From Prevotella sp. (GTDB lineage: Bacteria > Bacteroidota > Bacteroidia > Bacteroidales > Bacteroidaceae), in assembly GCA_017471245.1 (NCBI GenBank), contig JAFUVB010000005.1, positions 25,730 through 89,729 on the forward strand: a stretch of DNA of 64,000 nucleotides, read 5' to 3'. Shown here one piece after another: positions 43,682 through 53,506 of the stretch (its first letter is position 1; every line of letters starts with the position of its first letter). The position numbers and the translations under genes were made by a program. The notes beneath the pieces are model-generated. The model was not told where the DNA came from. It saw nothing but the letters and a program-made list of their open reading frames with translations, and did not search any database.

Positions 43682-45124
43682 TCATTCATCAGTATTCTGT
43701 GTAAGGTTTGGATTCAATGATATGGCATTTTCCGGGAACGGAATGATGTATAATCGTGAATCTGGACGGAGCGTATATGTCTTATGCTCAACTTCAGTAG
43801 AAACGATGGGGAATGTCCTGACGATGGTTTTCGCATATTCCGGTTCGGTGTTCAGGCGCTTCAAGTCCCAGAAGCGATGGAAGCCGAACAGCAGTTCCTT
43901 GCGGCGCTCATTGATAATCTGCTCCATCATATCTTGCGTGTTCGATGCGGTGAACTTGCTCGGATCGAAGTTCTTGATGCGTTTCTCGCGCAGCTTGTTC
44001 AGAGTTGTCATGGCACCGTTGATATCGCCCAGTCGAGCCTGACATTCAGCAAGAATGAGATACATCTCAGCAGTGCGCAGACTCACGGTTCCATAATAGA
44101 ACTTGGAGTAAGTGATGGATGAGTTCCATAAAGCAGCACCGGAGCCTGCATCATAGTAGTATGCATTGCCCGATTTGTTGAAGAACAGGGTGAATCGCAG
44201 GTCTTCGTTCTCCTCGAAAAGCTGAACCAGTTCAGGGCTGATGAGACCTCCCGGAGTGTAGGTGAGGTTTTCCGTGGCGCTGCTCACGCTCATATAGCTC
44301 AGCAATTCCGGATTGTTGCCCTTGCCGTAGGTGTAGGCACCTTGATATTGTTTTGTGGGACCGCCGTTCTTTTCAAGCTCTATGTAGTCTATCAGGTCGC
44401 TTTTCAGAGCAAGCGATTGTTCTGCTGCTTCCTTGGCTTCCTGCCAGTCGTGATGGAAAAGGCGCACCAGCGCTTTCAGGGCGTAGCCGAAGGCTTTCGA
44501 CGGATGATACTCGTTCAGCGGCTTTTCTTGAAGCAAGGGCAGTGCCTCGTCTATTTCCTTGATGATGAAGTCGTAGACTTCAGCCACACTGCTCTTCCCT
44601 GTTCTTGCCTCCAAGTTATACTCTTTGATGACGGGGACGCCGCCGTCGCTTGCTGCCGTCTGCGGATTGTATGCCTTGGCGTAGGTGTTTACGAGAACGA
44701 AATGGTCCCATGCGCGGAAGATGCGAGCCTCTGCCTTGGCAAGATTCTTGATTTCGTCTGATCCAATGCTATTGTCAATCTCGCTCAGAACGATGTTCTG
44801 GCGGAGGATATACTGATAGCAGTTGGCGTAAATCTGGTTGTTGGGCAGAACCAAGCGGTCGGCCGACTCGTTGAAGGTGGTGTTGATGCCATTCCAGTTG
44901 AGGTTTTCATACCCAATCACGTTTGATTCCTTGATCCACGAGTTGTCGGTCAGCATGTCGAAAGGCACTGAGTAGTAGGCTCTGTTGGGAAGAGCCACGA
45001 GCTCGTAGTATTGGTATGTGGAGTCCACTGTGATGCGTCCTGTCGGCGTGATGTCGATATAGTCGTCACATGCCGTGATCGACAGAAATGCAATTGCCAC
45101 GATTGTATATAGAATCTTTTTCAT
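43682..45124 (-). CDS. SusD/RagB family lipoprotein of the FecR-controlled locus
   Basis: 480 residues; lipoprotein signal MKKILYTIVAIAFLSITAC. SusD signs: AKAEARIFRAWDHFVLVNTYAKAY, MYLILAECQARLGDINGAMTTLNKLREKR, INERRKELLFGFHRFWDLKRLN. It is shorter than the xylan SusDs and of the type paired with STN-containing SusC proteins under sigma/anti-sigma control. It begins 28 bases after the SusC gene. The ligand is not readable; the protease downstream hints at peptides or glycoproteins, but that is only context. Confidence 0.9.
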   Translation of the reverse strand: MKKILYTIVAIAFLSITACDDYIDITPTGRITVDSTYQYYELVALPNRAYYSVPFDMLTDNSWIKESNVIGYENLNWNGINTTFNESADRLVLPNNQIYANCYQYILRQNIVLSEIDNSIGSDEIKNLAKAEARIFRAWDHFVLVNTYAKAYNPQTAASDGGVPVIKEYNLEARTGKSSVAEVYDFIIKEIDEALPLLQEKPLNEYHPSKAFGYALKALVRLFHHDWQEAKEAAEQSLALKSDLIDYIELEKNGGPTKQYQGAYTYGKGNNPELLSYMSVSSATENLTYTPGGLISPELVQLFEENEDLRFTLFFNKSGNAYYYDAGSGAALWNSSITYSKFYYGTVSLRTAEMYLILAECQARLGDINGAMTTLNKLREKRIKNFDPSKFTASNTQDMMEQIINERRKELLFGFHRFWDLKRLNTEPEYAKTIVRTFPIVSTEVEHKTYTLRPDSRLYIIPFPENAISLNPNLTQNTDE

Positions 45125-45152
45125 AATGCTGTAATTATATGTTTGGTGCTTG

Positions 45153-48100
45153 TTAGAAACTGGTTGAAAGACCGATGGAATAGGAGCGCGGTGTGCGGAT
45201 GGCGCGAGAGCCTCCGTTCAAACCGTAGGTCTCCGGATCGATATCGTCGCCAACAGCCGACCATGTGAGCAGGTTGTTTGCCTGTAAGCGCAGGCGCAGG
45301 CTGTGTATACCTATCACCTTGCAGAACCTCTGCGGCAGGCTGTAGGTAAGGTTAATGTTGCGAAGCTTGCAGAAGTTGGCACTCTTCACGTAGGCATCGC
45401 TGTAGGCAAGCCAGTTGTCGAAGATTCCGGCATATTGGCGAGCGGTTGTTGACATATCTTTATACTGGCGAATGCCCGAGGTTCCGTTCCATGAGTCAAG
45501 GTCGTCGGTAGTGTTTCCGCCGCCTTCGGTAAGCGATGGGGTGGGAGTGCGCATCTTGTTACCTCCCGAATAAACCATCATGGCGTTGAGTTCAATATCT
45601 CTCCATTTGATGTTCACCGACAGTCCACCGTTCCATTTCGGTGTCAAGGTTCCGCATTTCTTCAGTGATTCCACACCTTTTAATGTGGAAGTCTGCGTCA
45701 CCGACTTCACATCGCCATTCTCATCGAATTCCACCATGTCGTTTCCTTCTGCATCCTTGATAACGGGATAGCCGTTTTGTATGCGATCCAGCTTATAAGC
45801 CCATACGGTGTTGTAGCTTTCACCGAGAATGAAGTAGTTCTGCGGAGAGAGCACGTAGTTGCTTGCGAGCGTGTTTTCGTCTACATCCACGTCGATAATC
45901 TTGTTGCGGTTCAGCGCAAAGGTCAGGTTAGCCCCCACGTGCCAGTCTTTTGTGCGCACGATATTGGCATTGAGTGAGAACTCAATACCTCGGTTGCTCA
46001 TTTCGCCGTTGTTGATCTTGCGTGCCGAAACGCCGGTGGTGGGATCGAGTGAGCGCTCAACCAGCAGGTCGGTAGCGTGACGGTTGTAGTATTCAATGCT
46101 TCCGCCCAGCACATTGTTGAGGATTCGGAAATCGAAACCTGTGTTGAACGTTGCCGTCTTTTCCCATCTCAGATGCGGATTGGGAAGATTGTTGTCGGAG
46201 TATTTCAGATAAGTGGTGGTGATGGGGTTCGTTTGCTTGGAATAAGTTGCAACGAAGAAGGTACTGCTGGTCTGATCCACATTACCGTTGATGCCATAGG
46301 TGATGCGATATTTCAGGTAGTCGAGCCACGAGAGGTTCTTCATAAAGTCTTCCTGGGAGATAGTCCAGCCGGCACCAACCGACCATAACGGGTGTTTTTG
46401 CTCATTGGTCTTCAGTCCGAACATGTCGGCTTCGTCCCATCTGATGCTTCCTGTGAGGTTATACCTGTTCATCAGCGTATAGCCAGCGTTGGCATAGAAC
46501 GAAGCATAGCGATGGCGGGTGATATATTGGGTTGTGTTCAATGTGGAAAGAGTTGTGTTTCTTCCATATAGCTCACTGGTCCATCCAGTCGTGGAGAGGC
46601 TTTCGGCATCAATGTTCTGCGATTTCAGTGTCACGGGATGATAGCCATACATCACCTGTTCGAGATCTCTTGGAACCTTGTTTTGGCGGAATTCCAAACC
46701 CATGATGGCATTCAGGCGGTGGTCGGTCCATGCCTTTTCGAATCCCAACTGGTTGCGCAGGGTGTAGTTGTTGCGGCTTGTCTCTTTCTGATAGAAACGT
46801 CCTCCTTCAGGAAGGAGTGAGTTGCCGTTGGTGTCGATCATAGCATTGTGAGTCATTCTCATGCGATAAGAGTTTTCCTCGTCGAAAGTCTGGCTCTTGC
46901 TCATCGACCATTCATACTGGTAAGATAATGTGTAGTTGAACCATTTCAGGAACTTTGCATCAACGCTGGCATAGGGGCGAAGACTCACGCCACGGTTTTT
47001 CGTGATGCTTTCTTCCATCTGGTCGAGCACATTAAAGGTGAAGGGCTTGTACTTGTCGGCATGGGCGAGGTTCTCAATCACGTTGAGGTTAACGGCACTT
47101 CCTGCATATCCGCCTTGGTTTCCGTTAGGATAGGTGATGCGGTTGCCGTTGTCGTCGAGAATGCGTAGGTAGCGTTCCTGCGAAGAATAGCCATAGCTCT
47201 GCGATGAGCTGCTGGCCGAGAACGATGCATTCAGACCTACGCTGGCAGTGAGCCACTTGTTCACTTTATACACTGAGCGGAAGTAAGTGCTCCAGTTGTT
47301 GGAGCCCTTGTCGCTGATGCTCTGGCCTTTTGAGTTGGAATAGTTGAACGAAAGTGTGTGTGCACTCTTGCCGGCACGCTGCGAAAGGTTCACATTGTAG
47401 CGCTGTGTGACAGGTGTTCTCCATGCAAGGCGCATGAATTCATCGTAGTAGTCGTTGTTTCTCCACTGTGCAAGTGTGGATTCCACTTGCTGCTGACTAA
47501 TCTTTCCGGCAGCCTGGTCGCGGTATAGTTGATAGAGCGGAGAGTAGTAGCTCGTGCCGCGAGCATCGAAATAGCCTTCCGTGCTGCCTGCGTTGGCAAT
47601 GTATGAGTTATACACTGCCGTTTGCTGATCGATTATCTGGCTGGTGTTCATCAGATGCAGCGCATCAAGTTTCTGCTGTTCGGTGATAAACCAATCGGCA
47701 TTCACGGCGATGGTGGTGCCTGGACTCTTTGCATTTTTCGTGGTAACAACGATCACGCCGTTGGCTGCGCGGGCGCCGTAAATGCTCGATGCTGCAGCGT
47801 CTTTCAGCACGGTGATCGACTCAACATCATAGGGGTTGATGTCGTTGAGCGACATTTCCGTAGGCATGTCGTCAATCACAAGGAGGGGCTGTGTGCCAAC
47901 ATCCACAGAAAGTGTTCCCACGCCGCGGATGATGGGGGCATTGGAGGTTCCGTCGCTAACGTGGTTGATGTGCAGACCAGCAACCTGTCCTTCGAGAGCA
48001 GCTTCCAGATTCTGGAAATTCTGTGAGTTCAGACGGGTGGAGTCAACGAAACCGAAAGAACCCGTCACGCGTTCACGGCTCAAGCGCTGATAACCAGTTG

Positions 48101-48716
48101 ACACCACCGTCACCTCGTCAAGTTCAGATGAGGCTGAGTGCATCTTCGCATTAATCTGGTTCTTGCCTTTTACAGACACCTGATAGGGTTCCATTCCAAT
48201 GAAATTGATCTGGAGAATGTCGTTTTCGCTGTTCACTCTCAACTGGAATTTTCCTTCCGAGTTGGTTGTCGTGCCTGTGGAGCTGCCTTTTATGCGGACG
48301 CTTGCACCGAAAAGCGGTTCGTCATCCTGGTCGGTCACAACGCCGAAGACGGTCTTCGATCCGCCCTTGTCGGCATTATTGGCCTGTGCCACCTTATTTA
48401 TATATATAAACTGTCCCTGAACGGTGCACTCAAGCGGCTTGCCTTCCAACAGCAACCTCACTGCATCGGGAGCTGTGAGACCGGTGACATCGCTTGTGAC
48501 GGTCATTCCGTTTACGTCAGAATAAGTGAACTGTACGCGGTAGTAGCCAGACATGCGTTCAATGTCTCGCAAAGCATCCGACAATTTCATGTTCTTGCAT
48601 TTGCATGTGATAAGTTTCGATGCCGTCTGTGCGTTCATATTGAGCGACACACAGCATAGCATGAATATGGCAATTACCACACTCATGGGTTTCTTTAGGC
48701 TTAAGAATTTCTCCAT
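45153..48716 (-). CDS. SusC family TonB-dependent transporter with N-terminal STN domain
   Basis: 1187 residues. After the signal peptide comes an STN (secretin/TonB N-terminal) domain at about residues 35-112 (NMKLSDALRDIERMSGYY, LLLEGKPLECTVQGQFIYIN), then a carboxypeptidase-D-like domain (VFGVVTDQDDEPLFGASVRI), a TonB-box/plug (ELDEVTVVSTGYQRL, LLVIDDMPTEM, ITVLKDAAASSIYGARAANGVIVVTTK) and a barrel ending in IGLSTSF. STN domains receive signals through the FecR anti-sigma protein, which is encoded upstream; together with the ECF sigma factor they form a cell-surface signalling switch. All coding parts appear intact. Confidence 0.93.
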   Translation of the reverse strand: MEKFLSLKKPMSVVIAIFMLCCVSLNMNAQTASKLITCKCKNMKLSDALRDIERMSGYYRVQFTYSDVNGMTVTSDVTGLTAPDAVRLLLEGKPLECTVQGQFIYINKVAQANNADKGGSKTVFGVVTDQDDEPLFGASVRIKGSSTGTTTNSEGKFQLRVNSENDILQINFIGMEPYQVSVKGKNQINAKMHSASSELDEVTVVSTGYQRLSRERVTGSFGFVDSTRLNSQNFQNLEAALEGQVAGLHINHVSDGTSNAPIIRGVGTLSVDVGTQPLLVIDDMPTEMSLNDINPYDVESITVLKDAAASSIYGARAANGVIVVTTKNAKSPGTTIAVNADWFITEQQKLDALHLMNTSQIIDQQTAVYNSYIANAGSTEGYFDARGTSYYSPLYQLYRDQAAGKISQQQVESTLAQWRNNDYYDEFMRLAWRTPVTQRYNVNLSQRAGKSAHTLSFNYSNSKGQSISDKGSNNWSTYFRSVYKVNKWLTASVGLNASFSASSSSQSYGYSSQERYLRILDDNGNRITYPNGNQGGYAGSAVNLNVIENLAHADKYKPFTFNVLDQMEESITKNRGVSLRPYASVDAKFLKWFNYTLSYQYEWSMSKSQTFDEENSYRMRMTHNAMIDTNGNSLLPEGGRFYQKETSRNNYTLRNQLGFEKAWTDHRLNAIMGLEFRQNKVPRDLEQVMYGYHPVTLKSQNIDAESLSTTGWTSELYGRNTTLSTLNTTQYITRHRYASFYANAGYTLMNRYNLTGSIRWDEADMFGLKTNEQKHPLWSVGAGWTISQEDFMKNLSWLDYLKYRITYGINGNVDQTSSTFFVATYSKQTNPITTTYLKYSDNNLPNPHLRWEKTATFNTGFDFRILNNVLGGSIEYYNRHATDLLVERSLDPTTGVSARKINNGEMSNRGIEFSLNANIVRTKDWHVGANLTFALNRNKIIDVDVDENTLASNYVLSPQNYFILGESYNTVWAYKLDRIQNGYPVIKDAEGNDMVEFDENGDVKSVTQTSTLKGVESLKKCGTLTPKWNGGLSVNIKWRDIELNAMMVYSGGNKMRTPTPSLTEGGGNTTDDLDSWNGTSGIRQYKDMSTTARQYAGIFDNWLAYSDAYVKSANFCKLRNINLTYSLPQRFCKVIGIHSLRLRLQANNLLTWSAVGDDIDPETYGLNGGSRAIRTPRSYSIGLSTSF

Positions 48717-48809
48717 AGATGCTATTTTTGTTGTTTTAAAAATAATAACTTATTTTGCTTAAAAACGAACAAAAAGCGGCATCGGTTACCTTTGGAATGT
48801 GAAAATTGA

Positions 48810-50000
48810 TTATTTTACGATGATTTTGTTTCCTTTTGATGTGATATGCGTGTGGAGCAGTTGGTTCAGTTTGTCGAGTGTCTGCTGAAGTGTTTCCTTG
48901 CGCAGGGCGCTGAAATGAATCTTCTCGTTGACCACTTCGGTGTTCTCGAAAACTACACCCACGTTATACCACCGTCCTATTTCCTGGAGGGCGGTTACCA
49001 GTGTCTGGTTCTGGAAATAGAAGAAACCGTCGGTCCATTGTGTCACGGCGTATGTGTCCACCTGTTGCACGTGGATGATTCCTTGCTTGTCGATATTTGC
49101 TCCTTGGCCCGGTTGCAGGATAATGGCTGTCGGGGTGTTGTCGGTGTTCAGTATTTCCACTGATCCTTTTACGAGTGAAACCTGTGTGCGCTCCGTAGGG
49201 TAGTGGCGGAAGTTGAATTCCGTGCCAAGCACTTTCACGTTCATCTTGTCGGTGCTCACAATGAAAGGTTTCTTCTCGTCGCGGGCAATCTTGAAGTAGG
49301 CTTCGCCGTTGAGTATAACGTCGCGTTTTTGGGCAAACGATGTGGGGAACTCTAAAGAACTCTCCGCATTGAGCCAAACCTCGGAGCCGTCGGGCAGAAT
49401 CACTTTCAGATCCATGCCGCGTGGGGTCTTCAGGGTGCGCGTGCCAGATGGTGCCGCGGCATTCTCCCGCTGGTTTTGTGCTGTATACGACTCTGATGAC
49501 CGTTTGAAGAAGGAGATGGAGTCGAGTGGGGCAACGGCTTTTTCTTCTTTTCCGTTGATGCTCATCGTGATGTTCTGCGGACTGTCGTCATACTCCATGG
49601 CGATGAACTGTTCTTTGATCTCCTCTTTCGGCATGAGATGCTGATAGGCAAGCATGGCAAGCAGCATGGCAGCCGCACCGCCAAGGGCTGCCAACAGGTA
49701 TTTCAGACGGGCGTGCTTGTCGGCAGTACCGTTGATTGCCTCCTTTTGGGCTGCGAAATGTTGCTCTGAGAATTGCTCCCATTCTTTGTCTACGTCAGGA
49801 ACAGGTGTCATGGCACGCCTCTCTGCCTGGCAGGCAAGTTTCACAGCCATATAGTCGGAGCGGTTCTGCGCGTCTGCGAAAAAGGCTGTCAGTTCCTCCT
49901 CCGAATAATCTGTCGGATTATTCAGAATCAGTGCCAAATCCATTTCTTCATGCTGATTGTTCATGGATGTTGCTTGCCCTTGATGTTGTTCTTCTGTCAT
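48810..50000 (-). CDS. FecR family anti-sigma factor with DUF4974 domain
   Basis: 396 residues. A cytoplasmic N-terminal region of about 105 residues would bind the sigma factor; one membrane segment follows (LKYLLAALGGAAAMLLAMLA). The periplasmic FecR core is VILPDGSEVWLNAESSLEFP, RDVILNGEAYFKIARDE and VKVLGTEFNFR. The C-terminal DUF4974 module (QTLVTALQEIGRWYNVGVVF) resembles an STN domain. It should hold the ECF sigma factor until the SusC signals ligand. The gene lies between sigma and susC (gaps of 59 and 93 bases). Confidence 0.93.
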   Translation of the reverse strand: MTEEQHQGQATSMNNQHEEMDLALILNNPTDYSEEELTAFFADAQNRSDYMAVKLACQAERRAMTPVPDVDKEWEQFSEQHFAAQKEAINGTADKHARLKYLLAALGGAAAMLLAMLAYQHLMPKEEIKEQFIAMEYDDSPQNITMSINGKEEKAVAPLDSISFFKRSSESYTAQNQRENAAAPSGTRTLKTPRGMDLKVILPDGSEVWLNAESSLEFPTSFAQKRDVILNGEAYFKIARDEKKPFIVSTDKMNVKVLGTEFNFRHYPTERTQVSLVKGSVEILNTDNTPTAIILQPGQGANIDKQGIIHVQQVDTYAVTQWTDGFFYFQNQTLVTALQEIGRWYNVGVVFENTEVVNEKIHFSALRKETLQQTLDKLNQLLHTHITSKGNKIIVK

Positions 50001-50059
50001 TTTGTTTGTCTTGAATGGGAACTGTTGCTATTTTGAAAACGAATTGTATGGTGGTTCGG

Positions 50060-50575
50060 TTATTCTATTTTACGTTTTTTAAACCTTTCACGGATAAATG
50101 CAAATGATTTTACCATGTATTTATGGATGGACGACTCGCTCAACTGCATCTCTTTAGCCACGTCAACATAGCGCTTCCCGTCTAAGAAACACTGGTGGAA
50201 GATGTGTTTTTGGCGTTCCGGCAATTCGGATATCACCTGATGCATATACCGGAGGTCGTCTTCAGTCTCGTTGGTGTGATGGTCGTGCCACTCACGCTCT
50301 ATTTCTAAAAACACTTTGTGGTAACCTCTCATGGCATGTTGTCGGCGCACGTGGTCTATGCTGCGGTTTCTCACCGATATGTAGAGATAGGATGCCACGT
50401 CGGTGTCGCGCAGTTTCTCGTATGCCGTCCACGCCTTGCTGAACACTTCGCCCACAATGTCTTTTGCCCATTCCTCGTTTTCCACGATGTCAAGTGCACA
50501 ATAAAACAGTTTGGAATAGTTGCTCTTGTACAACTCTCCAAATTCTTTCTGTCTTATGGTGATTGGAACACTCAT
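50060..50575 (-). CDS. ECF RNA polymerase sigma factor, Bacteroides FecI-like family
   Basis: 171 residues from the ATG at 50575, preceded by AAAGAGGAT. The open frame continues upstream to 50713, but the -7 box at 50624 lies inside that part, which rules it out. Region 2 (FGELYKSNYSKLFYCALDIV, AKDIVGEVFSKAWTAYEKL, YLYISVRNRSIDHVRR) and region 4 (ELPERQKHIFHQCFLDGKRYVDVAKEMQLSESSIHKYM, read in parts) are complete. It matches the Bacteroidetes sigma-70 family expansion that controls SusCD loci together with FecR. Expected target: the susC-susD operon immediately downstream. Confidence 0.92.
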   Translation of the reverse strand: MSVPITIRQKEFGELYKSNYSKLFYCALDIVENEEWAKDIVGEVFSKAWTAYEKLRDTDVASYLYISVRNRSIDHVRRQHAMRGYHKVFLEIEREWHDHHTNETEDDLRYMHQVISELPERQKHIFHQCFLDGKRYVDVAKEMQLSESSIHKYMVKSFAFIRERFKKRKIE

Positions 50576-50623
50576 ATCCTCTTTTTCGTGGGAATGAAGC
50601 TTTAGCAATAGCTTTTCTGCGTG

Positions 50624-50631
50624 CAAAGATA
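50624..50631 (-). promoter_or_regulatory. -7 promoter box TATCTTTG of the ECF sigma gene
   Basis: A perfect TAnnTTTG on the minus strand, 48 bases before the chosen ATG at 50575. It fixes the gene start downstream of the longer open frame. Confidence 0.7.
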
Positions 50632-50732
50632 GTAGATTTTTTTTAATAAACACAGTCAGGAGGGAGAAAAGTACCCAAATGGTTGCTGAAAAGCAGCTCT
50701 TTGGAGCCTCCATTCTTCAGGTATGCTCCAGT

Positions 50733-50864
50733 AAATTAATATAATTTGCCGAGCAAATTAATTTAATTTGTTTTGCAAATCAATTTGATTTACTATGCAA
50801 ATTAATTTAATTTACTTTTCAATTCAAATTGATTTACCGAGCAAATCAAATTGATTTACGTCTC
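50733..50864 (+). repeat. AT-rich 22-bp periodic array, 6 units
   Basis: Six units of exactly 22 bp from 50733: AAATTAATATAATTTGCCGAGC, then AAATTAATTTAATTT or AAATCAATTTGATTT cores with tails GTTTTGC, ACTATGC, ACTTTTC, ACCGAGC. The cores are palindromic. Same period and layout (palindrome plus variable tail) as the arrays at 8391, 22631 and 40531, but a different core. It lies between the sugar permease gene end and the sigma promoter. Apart from this array, the hairpin and the promoter, the 445-bp gap 50576-51020 shows no gene. Confidence 0.8.
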
Positions 50865-50875
50865 CATCGCGCCGC

Positions 50876-50912
50876 TTTTCTCGCTCCATTTCAATGAAAC
50901 GGAGCGAGAAAA
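50876..50912 (-). terminator. Hairpin after the sugar ABC transporter operon
   Basis: A perfect 12-bp stem TTTTCTCGCTCC (50876-50887) and complement (50901-50912); the loop ATTTCAATGAAAC can pair further. It lies about 110 bases after the permease stop. No clear T-run follows, so it may be a weak terminator or 3'-end stabiliser. Confidence 0.5.
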
Positions 50913-51020
50913 ACGATGAAACGGAATGACCATAATTGCTGTCAGATGCAATGGAGATTATAGTCTGTTGCAATGTGGCTTATGCCTTGCTGATGTGAAT
51001 ATGCCGCAGCCACAATCGTT

Positions 51021-51989
51021 TTAAAGCTGCTTCTTGGCAGATGCACGGTCGAGAATGACAGCCAGGAGAATGACGAAACCCTTGACAACCTGCTGCCAGA
51101 AGGGAGATACATCCAAGAGCACCAGGCCGTTGTTGAGCACACCGATGATCAGGGCGCCCACCACAGTGCCCCAGATGGAACCGCTGCCACCGCTGAGCGA
51201 TGCGCCTCCGATGACCACGGCAGCGATGGCATCCAGCTCATAGCCCATTCCGGCATTGGGCTGTGCAGAGTCGAGCCTCGCCGTGACGAGGATTCCTGCC
51301 ACTGCCGAGAGGATTCCAGCCAGCGTATAGACCAGCAAGACTACGCGGTTGACGCGAATGCCGGAAAGCAGGGTGGCACGCTCGTTGCCTCCGATGGCAT
51401 AGATGTAGCGACCTGTGCGTGTCTTTTTCATGCAGAACGCAAAGACGAGGATGATGGCGATGGCTATCCATACGGGCATGGGAACGCTCAGTAGCCAGCC
51501 GGTACCTATATATTCGAAACCGCCGCCCAGGTCGGTGATGGGGAATCCGCCAGTGTAGAGCATCGTGAGTCCGCGTGCAATGGTCATCACGCCCAGCGTG
51601 GCGACGAAAGGTGGCACTTTGAACCGTGTCACCAGTATGCCGTTGAAGCACCCGAAGGCGGCTCCCACCAACAGGGCTGCCAGGCAGCATCCCCAGAATG
51701 TGATGCCCACATAGGTGTCGATGGCCGTAAGGCTGAATCCCTGATGCGACAGTCCTGCGGCAATGGCACCAGACAAGGCGAGCACGGAACCCACCGAGAG
51801 GTCGATTCCTCCAGTCAGGATTACCAGCGTCATTCCCACAGATATGCAGAGGTTTACGGATGTCTGTCGGAGCACGTTGAAAAGGTTGTCGGTGGTGGTG
51901 AAGTTCTCCGACAGGAACGACATGGCCACGCACATGAGAAGCAGTGCGATGAATGGTTTGACAACTGATCGTGAGAGTATCTTTTTCAT
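51021..51989 (-). CDS. Sugar ABC transporter permease, RbsC type
   Basis: 322 residues with about ten hydrophobic segments and the family motif [18 protein letters not shown]. Further typical blocks are [23 protein letters not shown] and [20 protein letters not shown] (read in parts). It forms the inner-membrane channel for a pentose or related sugar with the ATPase encoded upstream. Its ATG overlaps the ATPase stop by four bases, showing translational coupling. Last gene of the four-gene operon. Confidence 0.92.
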   Translation of the reverse strand: MKKILSRSVVKPFIALLLMCVAMSFLSENFTTTDNLFNVLRQTSVNLCISVGMTLVILTGGIDLSVGSVLALSGAIAAGLSHQGFSLTAIDTYVGITFWGCCLAALLVGAAFGCFNGILVTRFKVPPFVATLGVMTIARGLTMLYTGGFPITDLGGGFEYIGTGWLLSVPMPVWIAIAIILVFAFCMKKTRTGRYIYAIGGNERATLLSGIRVNRVVLLVYTLAGILSAVAGILVTARLDSAQPNAGMGYELDAIAAVVIGGASLSGGSGSIWGTVVGALIIGVLNNGLVLLDVSPFWQQVVKGFVILLAVILDRASAKKQL

Positions 51990-53506
51990 TCTGGTAGTGA
52001 TGCTTTGAGGATTGATTCTTCTGAAAACTCGGAGCGCAGGAATGTCTTGCTTGTCTTTCCCTGCCTTAAAGTGATGATACGGTCGGAGATGGCGATTATC
52101 TCGGGCAGTTCCGATGATGCGATCACCACGGCTTTACCCTGTCGTGCCATCTCGTCGATGAGCTGGTATATTTCATTCTTTGAATGGATGTCGATGCCGC
52201 GAGTTGGCTCGTCGAGGAACAGGATCTTGGGTGAGGTGAGCAGCCATTTGGCAAGAACTATTTTTTGTTGGTTGCCGCCGCTGAGCTGGGCGGCAGGCTG
52301 GGTGAGCGAGGACGATTTGATGGCGAGTTGCTCGCGAAGTTTCGTGGCAATGCCCTGTTCCTTCTGCCTGTCAAGGGTGCAGACAGCCGACAGGCAGTCC
52401 TTCAGCGAGGATAGAGTGATGTTCTGTGCTATAGGCATTTGCAGCACCAGACCATCGCGCTTGCGGTCTTCAGGGCAGAATGCCATGCCGCAGGCAACGG
52501 CTTCTTCAGGATGGGTGATCCTCACCTCCTTACCTTCAATCCTGACGGTGCCTTCGGTTGTGTCAGGATGCATGCTGAAAAGAGCTTCGAAGAGTTCTGT
52601 GCGCCCGGCACCCATGAGTCCGTAAAACCCAAGCACTTCGCCTTTCCTGACGGAAAAAGAAATGTCGTCGAGCATTTTCTTGTCAGTATGTTGCTGGCTG
52701 AACAAGGACAGGTGTTCCACTTCGAGCACGGGTGCTCCGGTCTCATGTTCTTCCTTGACGAAGAATTCCTTTCTCTCTCGCCCCACCATCATGCGGATGA
52801 CCTCATCCTGACGGGTCTCGTTCATGTCAAGTTCGGCAATCAGCTTGCCGTCGCGCAAGATGGTTACGAAGTCGGCCAACCGCCATATCTCATCCATCTT
52901 GTGTGAGATATAGACGATGCCCACGCCACGATCCGTGAGTTCGCGGATGATAGAGAAGAGTATCTCCGTCTCCGATTCAGAGAGCGACGATGTGGGTTCG
53001 TCCATAATCAGCACATTGGCATCCTGCATCAGTGCCTTGGCTATTTCCACCAATTGCCGCTGTCCCACTCGCAGGTCGGCCATGAGCGTATGGGTATCTG
53101 CCTGAAGATGCAGCCGGTCGATCCATTTCCGGGCTTCCTGATGCATCTGTTTGTGGTCGATGAGCCCGAGGCGCGTCATGGGTTCTCTTCCTATGAACAG
53201 GTTCTCGGCAATGTTCATGTTGGGAATGCTGTTCAGTTCCTGGTGAATAATGGCAATACCGCTGCGCCGGGCATCGTTCACATCCCTGAAATGCCGCGTC
53301 TCTCCATTCACGAGAATGGCTCCGTCATAGTCAGTGTACACGCCGGAGAGGATATTCATCAGCGTTGACTTGCCGGCACCGTTCTCACCAACCAGGGCGT
53401 TCACCTTTCCCGCCACGATGCGCAGACTCACCTTGTCGAGTGCCACAACACCGGGAAAGCGTTTTGTCACATCCCGAGCTTCTGCGATGATCTTTCCTTC
53501 TGTCAT
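51986..53506 (-). CDS. Sugar ABC transporter ATP-binding protein, RbsA/XylG type (two ABC domains)
   Basis: 506 residues. The N-terminal ABC domain has Walker A GENGAGKST, signature LRVGQRQLVEIAKAL and Walker B LIMDEPTSSLSE. The C-terminal ABC domain has the degenerate GLMGAGRTELFEAL loop usual for this family, LSGGNQQKIVLAKWL and LFLDEPTRGIDIHS. It drives import of a monosaccharide (ribose, xylose and similar). Overlaps by four bases with both neighbours. Substrate is uncertain; nearness to a xylan locus makes a pentose plausible. Confidence 0.92.
   Translation of the reverse strand: MTEGKIIAEARDVTKRFPGVVALDKVSLRIVAGKVNALVGENGAGKSTLMNILSGVYTDYDGAILVNGETRHFRDVNDARRSGIAIIHQELNSIPNMNIAENLFIGREPMTRLGLIDHKQMHQEARKWIDRLHLQADTHTLMADLRVGQRQLVEIAKALMQDANVLIMDEPTSSLSESETEILFSIIRELTDRGVGIVYISHKMDEIWRLADFVTILRDGKLIAELDMNETRQDEVIRMMVGRERKEFFVKEEHETGAPVLEVEHLSLFSQQHTDKKMLDDISFSVRKGEVLGFYGLMGAGRTELFEALFSMHPDTTEGTVRIEGKEVRITHPEEAVACGMAFCPEDRKRDGLVLQMPIAQNITLSSLKDCLSAVCTLDRQKEQGIATKLREQLAIKSSSLTQPAAQLSGGNQQKIVLAKWLLTSPKILFLDEPTRGIDIHSKNEIYQLIDEMARQGKAVVIASSELPEIIAISDRIITLRQGKTSKTFLRSEFSEESILKASLPE

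Noticed and set aside
48787-48794. Plus-strand TACCTTTG box just before 48810
   Set aside because: It points antisense into the FecR gene and no plus-strand gene follows; treated as a chance match.
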